A stretch of DNA of 8,242 nt from Gammaproteobacteria bacterium UBA7310 (lineage in GTDB: Bacteria; Pseudomonadota; Gammaproteobacteria; Pseudomonadales; Ketobacteraceae): the NCBI GenBank assembly GCA_002471665.1, contig DKQK01000031.1, forward strand, positions 27,856 through 36,097, given 5' to 3'. Positions 6,488 through 8,242 of this stretch are shown here, piece after piece. The first letter of the stretch is position 1. Every line of letters starts with the position of its first letter. The translations under genes and the position numbers were made by a program. The notes beneath the pieces are model-generated. The model was not told the origin of the DNA, ran no database searches, and worked only from the letters and a program-made list of their open reading frames with translations.

Positions 6488-6883
6488 CTGAAACAGGGTC
6501 AGGGCAGCTTCGCGACTAGCCTGATTAGCCTGGGCATCCAGTGCGCTGGCAGGTTGCTCATTGAGTTGCTGTTGCAGTTGCACCGCAGCGGCTTCCGCCT
6601 GCTCCTGGCTGGAGATCGAATTGCTCTGGTCTGAGGCTGGAAAAGCGGTGTCTCCCTGTACTGCCTCGAGGCCCGCCTGTTGCGCCTGCCCCAGGCTCTC
6701 CACTACTTGGCTGCGTTGCAGTTGCAGCTCGCTTACCGGGTTGCTGCTGCTGAAACGATCTTCGGCTGCTGGCCGCTGGGTTTCATTTTGGCGCTGAACC
6801 TCAACCTCGTCACGGGATTCTTTTTCCGTAACGGTTTTGGGTTGAATCAACGTTGTAGAACTGTTGCTGTTAATGGGTTCCAT
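6485..6883 (-). CDS. Small Gln/Ala/Ser-rich hypothetical protein, probably disordered
   Basis: The product is 132 residues. I do not recognise a family. It has no signal peptide, no membrane segment and no cysteine. The composition is strongly biased to Gln, Ala, Ser and Glu, with runs such as AEAAAVQLQQQLNEQ at about 96-110. The first 50 residues are polar and probably unstructured. The last 75 are rich in Ala/Gln/Leu and look able to form one or two long amphipathic helices, ending with an ASREAALTLFQ tail. The gene stands alone between a cyclase gene and a gene-poor stretch. The ATG at 6883 has a modest TAGG about 8-9 nt upstream, and a weak promoter lies 36-65 nt upstream. The sustained open frame, a plausible start and a helical C-terminus make it likely to be real, but nothing indicates its job. 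Confidence 0.65.
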   Translation of the reverse strand: MEPINSNSSTTLIQPKTVTEKESRDEVEVQRQNETQRPAAEDRFSSSNPVSELQLQRSQVVESLGQAQQAGLEAVQGDTAFPASDQSNSISSQEQAEAAAVQLQQQLNEQPASALDAQANQASREAALTLFQ

Positions 6884-6918
6884 AACAAAGCCTACGCAAG
6901 CATCGCAAATGAACCTTC

Positions 6919-6948
6919 AACATAGTTAATCTCTGAGGTGGCGTCCAA
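6919..6948 (-). promoter_or_regulatory. Weak candidate promoter of the hypothetical gene
   Basis: On the minus strand TTGGAC (6943-6948) and TATGTT (6919-6924) are separated by 18 nt. Each box matches consensus at only 3-4 positions. The position, 36-65 nt upstream of the ATG at 6883, is right, but such a match could arise by chance. Confidence 0.3.
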
Positions 6949-7160
6949 TAACCTGCGGTTGCAAGAGACAGGATTAATATGCGAATAGGTCAATCTGTAT
7001 GCTGGTTTGGCCATTTCGTGGTTAAGACATCTTTGTTCAGTGGGCGCCGGGATGCGGTGCCTATGGTGTGGATTCCGGAACAGAAATTTGCCGGTTAGTG
7101 ACCCGGGAAAAACTGATGGAAGCCAGCAATGGAGCAAGCAGGACACGAGTGCGATGGGCT
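6949..7160. other. Gene-poor stretch with no recognised feature
   Basis: Between the candidate promoter of the hypothetical gene and the AraC-like fragment I see no credible gene on either strand. Open frames crossing it are short and have unremarkable, non-family-like products. It may be the decayed upstream part of the AraC-like gene, but I could not recognise any N-terminal AraC domain in it. Confidence 0.4.
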
Positions 7161-7370
7161 CACGAACCAATCCACTCTCTTGATTATTATGAAACCTGTG
7201 TTCAGTTAATGTGGGTTCGTAAGCTACTTGTGTTAGGCAGCAAGCAAAACCGCTTCTACACGCTGGATCAGGTGGCGGATCAACTGCATATGTCGGTGCG
7301 AACCCTTACCCGCCGGCAGAGTGAATAGCCGCAGGGTTCCGTCTGCAAGGCGAATCCCAGAGTGTTTTCT
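7161..7370 (+). pseudogene. Decayed AraC-family helix-turn-helix fragment
   Basis: In one plus-strand frame the translation contains FYTLDQVADQLHMSVRTLTRR (about 7254-7316). This closely resembles the first helix-turn-helix of AraC/XylS-type regulators (pattern: SLEQVAxQLHMSxRTLRRRL). The frame stops at a TAG at 7326-7328, where a real protein would continue into RLQ-x-EG-x-SF. A similar continuation, RLQGESQS, appears about 25 nt further on in another frame (7340-7363). The two pieces together suggest a former gene broken by an indel. No recognisable ligand-binding N-terminal domain or second helix-turn-helix remains. The frame can be opened from an ATG at 7068 for 86 residues, but that product would be only a fragment. 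It lies directly upstream of the alpha/beta hydrolase gene, so it may be what is left of that gene's regulator. The motif is clear to me; the pseudogene reading is inference. Confidence 0.45.
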
Positions 7371-7374
7371 TTCA

Positions 7375-7383
7375 TGGTATGAT
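7375..7383 (+). promoter_or_regulatory. Predicted extended -10 promoter of the alpha/beta hydrolase gene
   Basis: The plus strand reads TGG-TATGAT, an extended -10 with TATGAT at 7378-7383, followed by a CG-rich CCGCC discriminator. No good -35 lies 16-18 nt upstream. Transcription would begin near 7390, giving a leader of about 40 nt. It overlaps the end of the AraC-like remnant. Confidence 0.5.
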
Positions 7384-7428
7384 TCCGCCTCAATTAAATC
7401 GAACGACTTAAATAATAACGAGGGAAGC

Positions 7429-8205
7429 ATGATCTGGCATCACATTGAAAAGGGTCACGGACGTCCCCTAATCCTGTTGCACGGAATTGGCATGAACAGC
7501 GAGGCCTGGGCGCCGGTCATGGACCGCCTGGCCATCCAGCGGCGGGTCATCGCGTTTGATATCCCCGGATTCGGCAAGACACCGGGAATTGAGGGGCGTG
7601 AACCGGATTCCGCTGCCATGGTGGAAAGCCTGGGGCAGAGTCTGCGCAAGATGGGTATCGACGAACCGGTGGATATGGTGGGTAATTCTTTGGGGGGGCG
7701 GATTATTCTGGATGCCGCCGCCGACGGGTTGGCGCGCAGTATCGTGGGTATATCCCCTGCCGGCCTGTGGCGTGAAACCGGCCCCGGTCACATCGAGCCC
7801 ATGTTTGGCGCCATGCGCAAGGTGTATCAGGCCATGCCGGCGGTGGCCGACCGCTTGTTGAAAACCACGGTGGGTCGTACCGTGATCATGGCCGGTGCGG
7901 TGTCGGCGCGGGGCTGGAAAATGCCGGCCCATGAGGCCATTCGATCCGCCCGCATGTTTGCCGATTCCCATCATTTCGAGCCGATCTTTGAAGCCTTCCG
8001 GCCACCCTTTACCCGGGCCGGCGACATCAGCGTACCCTGCACCATCGCTTTTGGTGACTTGGATATGGTGTTCCCGGTGGGCACCCGCGACAAGACCCGC
8101 GCTCCGGCCCACACCCGTTGGGTGCGGCTGCCCGGCTGTGGCCATGTGCCCATGTGGGATCACCCTGAGCTGGTCAGCCATGTCATCATGCAGGGCACCC
8201 ACTGA
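7429..8205 (+). CDS. Alpha/beta hydrolase
   Basis: The product is 258 residues, the usual size of a single-domain alpha/beta-hydrolase-fold enzyme acting on esters or related bonds in the cytoplasm. Landmarks are the oxyanion loop LLHGIGMNSEAW (16-27), strand VIAFDIPGFGKT (40-51), the nucleophile elbow VGNSLGG with Ser87 (84-90), a helical cap (about 115-195), the acid-bearing strand IAFGDLDMVFP (206-216, with D210 or D212 as the likely acid), and the catalytic histidine in CGHVPMWDHPE (His239). The triad appears complete. The HVPMWDHPE ending resembles the large group of generic esterases and C-C bond hydrolases, and the substrate cannot be told. There is no signal peptide. The ATG at 7429 is preferred over an in-frame GTG at 7321 because it has a strong AGGGA 3 nt upstream and gives the family-typical N-terminus. 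It is the only plus-strand gene and has its own promoter; it follows an AraC-like remnant. Confidence 0.92.
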   Translation: MIWHHIEKGHGRPLILLHGIGMNSEAWAPVMDRLAIQRRVIAFDIPGFGKTPGIEGREPDSAAMVESLGQSLRKMGIDEPVDMVGNSLGGRIILDAAADGLARSIVGISPAGLWRETGPGHIEPMFGAMRKVYQAMPAVADRLLKTTVGRTVIMAGAVSARGWKMPAHEAIRSARMFADSHHFEPIFEAFRPPFTRAGDISVPCTIAFGDLDMVFPVGTRDKTRAPAHTRWVRLPGCGHVPMWDHPELVSHVIMQGTH

Positions 8206-8242
8206 GCCTGCTGAAAAACCCCTGAAATCCTGTGCTCCCCCT
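8206..8242. other. Sequence downstream of the hydrolase gene
   Basis: The last 37 nt after the hydrolase stop contain no clear hairpin with a T-run and no identifiable gene start. Nothing can be assigned before the window ends. Confidence 0.4.

Noticed and set aside
6892..7170. Minus-strand open frame of 92 codons in the gene-poor stretch
   Set aside because: There is no recognisable family and no good ribosome binding site, and the composition does not look protein-like.
7468..8202. Minus-strand open frame (244 codons) opposite the alpha/beta hydrolase gene
   Set aside because: The plus strand has a complete hydrolase with catalytic motifs, and the antisense product has no recognisable features.

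Overview
The window looks like a chromosomal segment of a gammaproteobacterium, probably an aquatic or marine heterotroph of the Alcanivorax/Marinobacter/Ketobacter kind. This is inferred from moderately high GC, a DUF3015 periplasmic protein, a 7TMR-DISM diguanylate cyclase and an AidB-like acyl-CoA dehydrogenase operon. I see no mobile element, CRISPR array, tRNA, rRNA or phage gene.

Layout from left to right. Positions 1-155 (minus) hold the 5' end of a DUF3015 secreted protein whose remainder lies outside the window. Positions 305-3031 (minus) hold a compact three-gene unit read leftwards: a TetR-family regulator, an AidB-like acyl-CoA dehydrogenase joined to it by an ATGA stop/start overlap, and a PaaI-like hotdog thioesterase that starts 4 nt after the dehydrogenase stop. 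A promoter-like pair of boxes and an inverted repeat lie just upstream of the tetR gene, which suggests an autoregulated fatty-acid or acyl-CoA unit. Positions 3092-6399 (minus) hold two neighbouring membrane-bound diguanylate cyclases. One is a 7TMR-DISM receptor with a coiled coil and a GGDEF domain, probably starting at TTG. The other is a six-helix membrane protein with GGDEF. Both keep GGEEF active sites and RxxD inhibitory sites. Positions 6485-6883 (minus) encode a small Gln/Ala-rich, apparently disordered protein of unknown function. The gene-poor stretch 6884-7428 contains what looks like a decayed AraC-family helix-turn-helix fragment. Positions 7429-8205 (plus) encode an alpha/beta hydrolase with a recognisable Ser-Asp-His set and its own extended -10 promoter.

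How the genes work together: the TetR/dehydrogenase/thioesterase unit probably senses and processes an acyl-CoA, and the two cyclases make c-di-GMP in response to envelope or membrane signals. No sequence evidence links these two modules. I did not find a clearly novel multi-gene system. The most useful second looks are the putative tetR operator, the acidic C-terminus of the AidB-like protein, the TTG start of the DISM cyclase and the AraC remnant.
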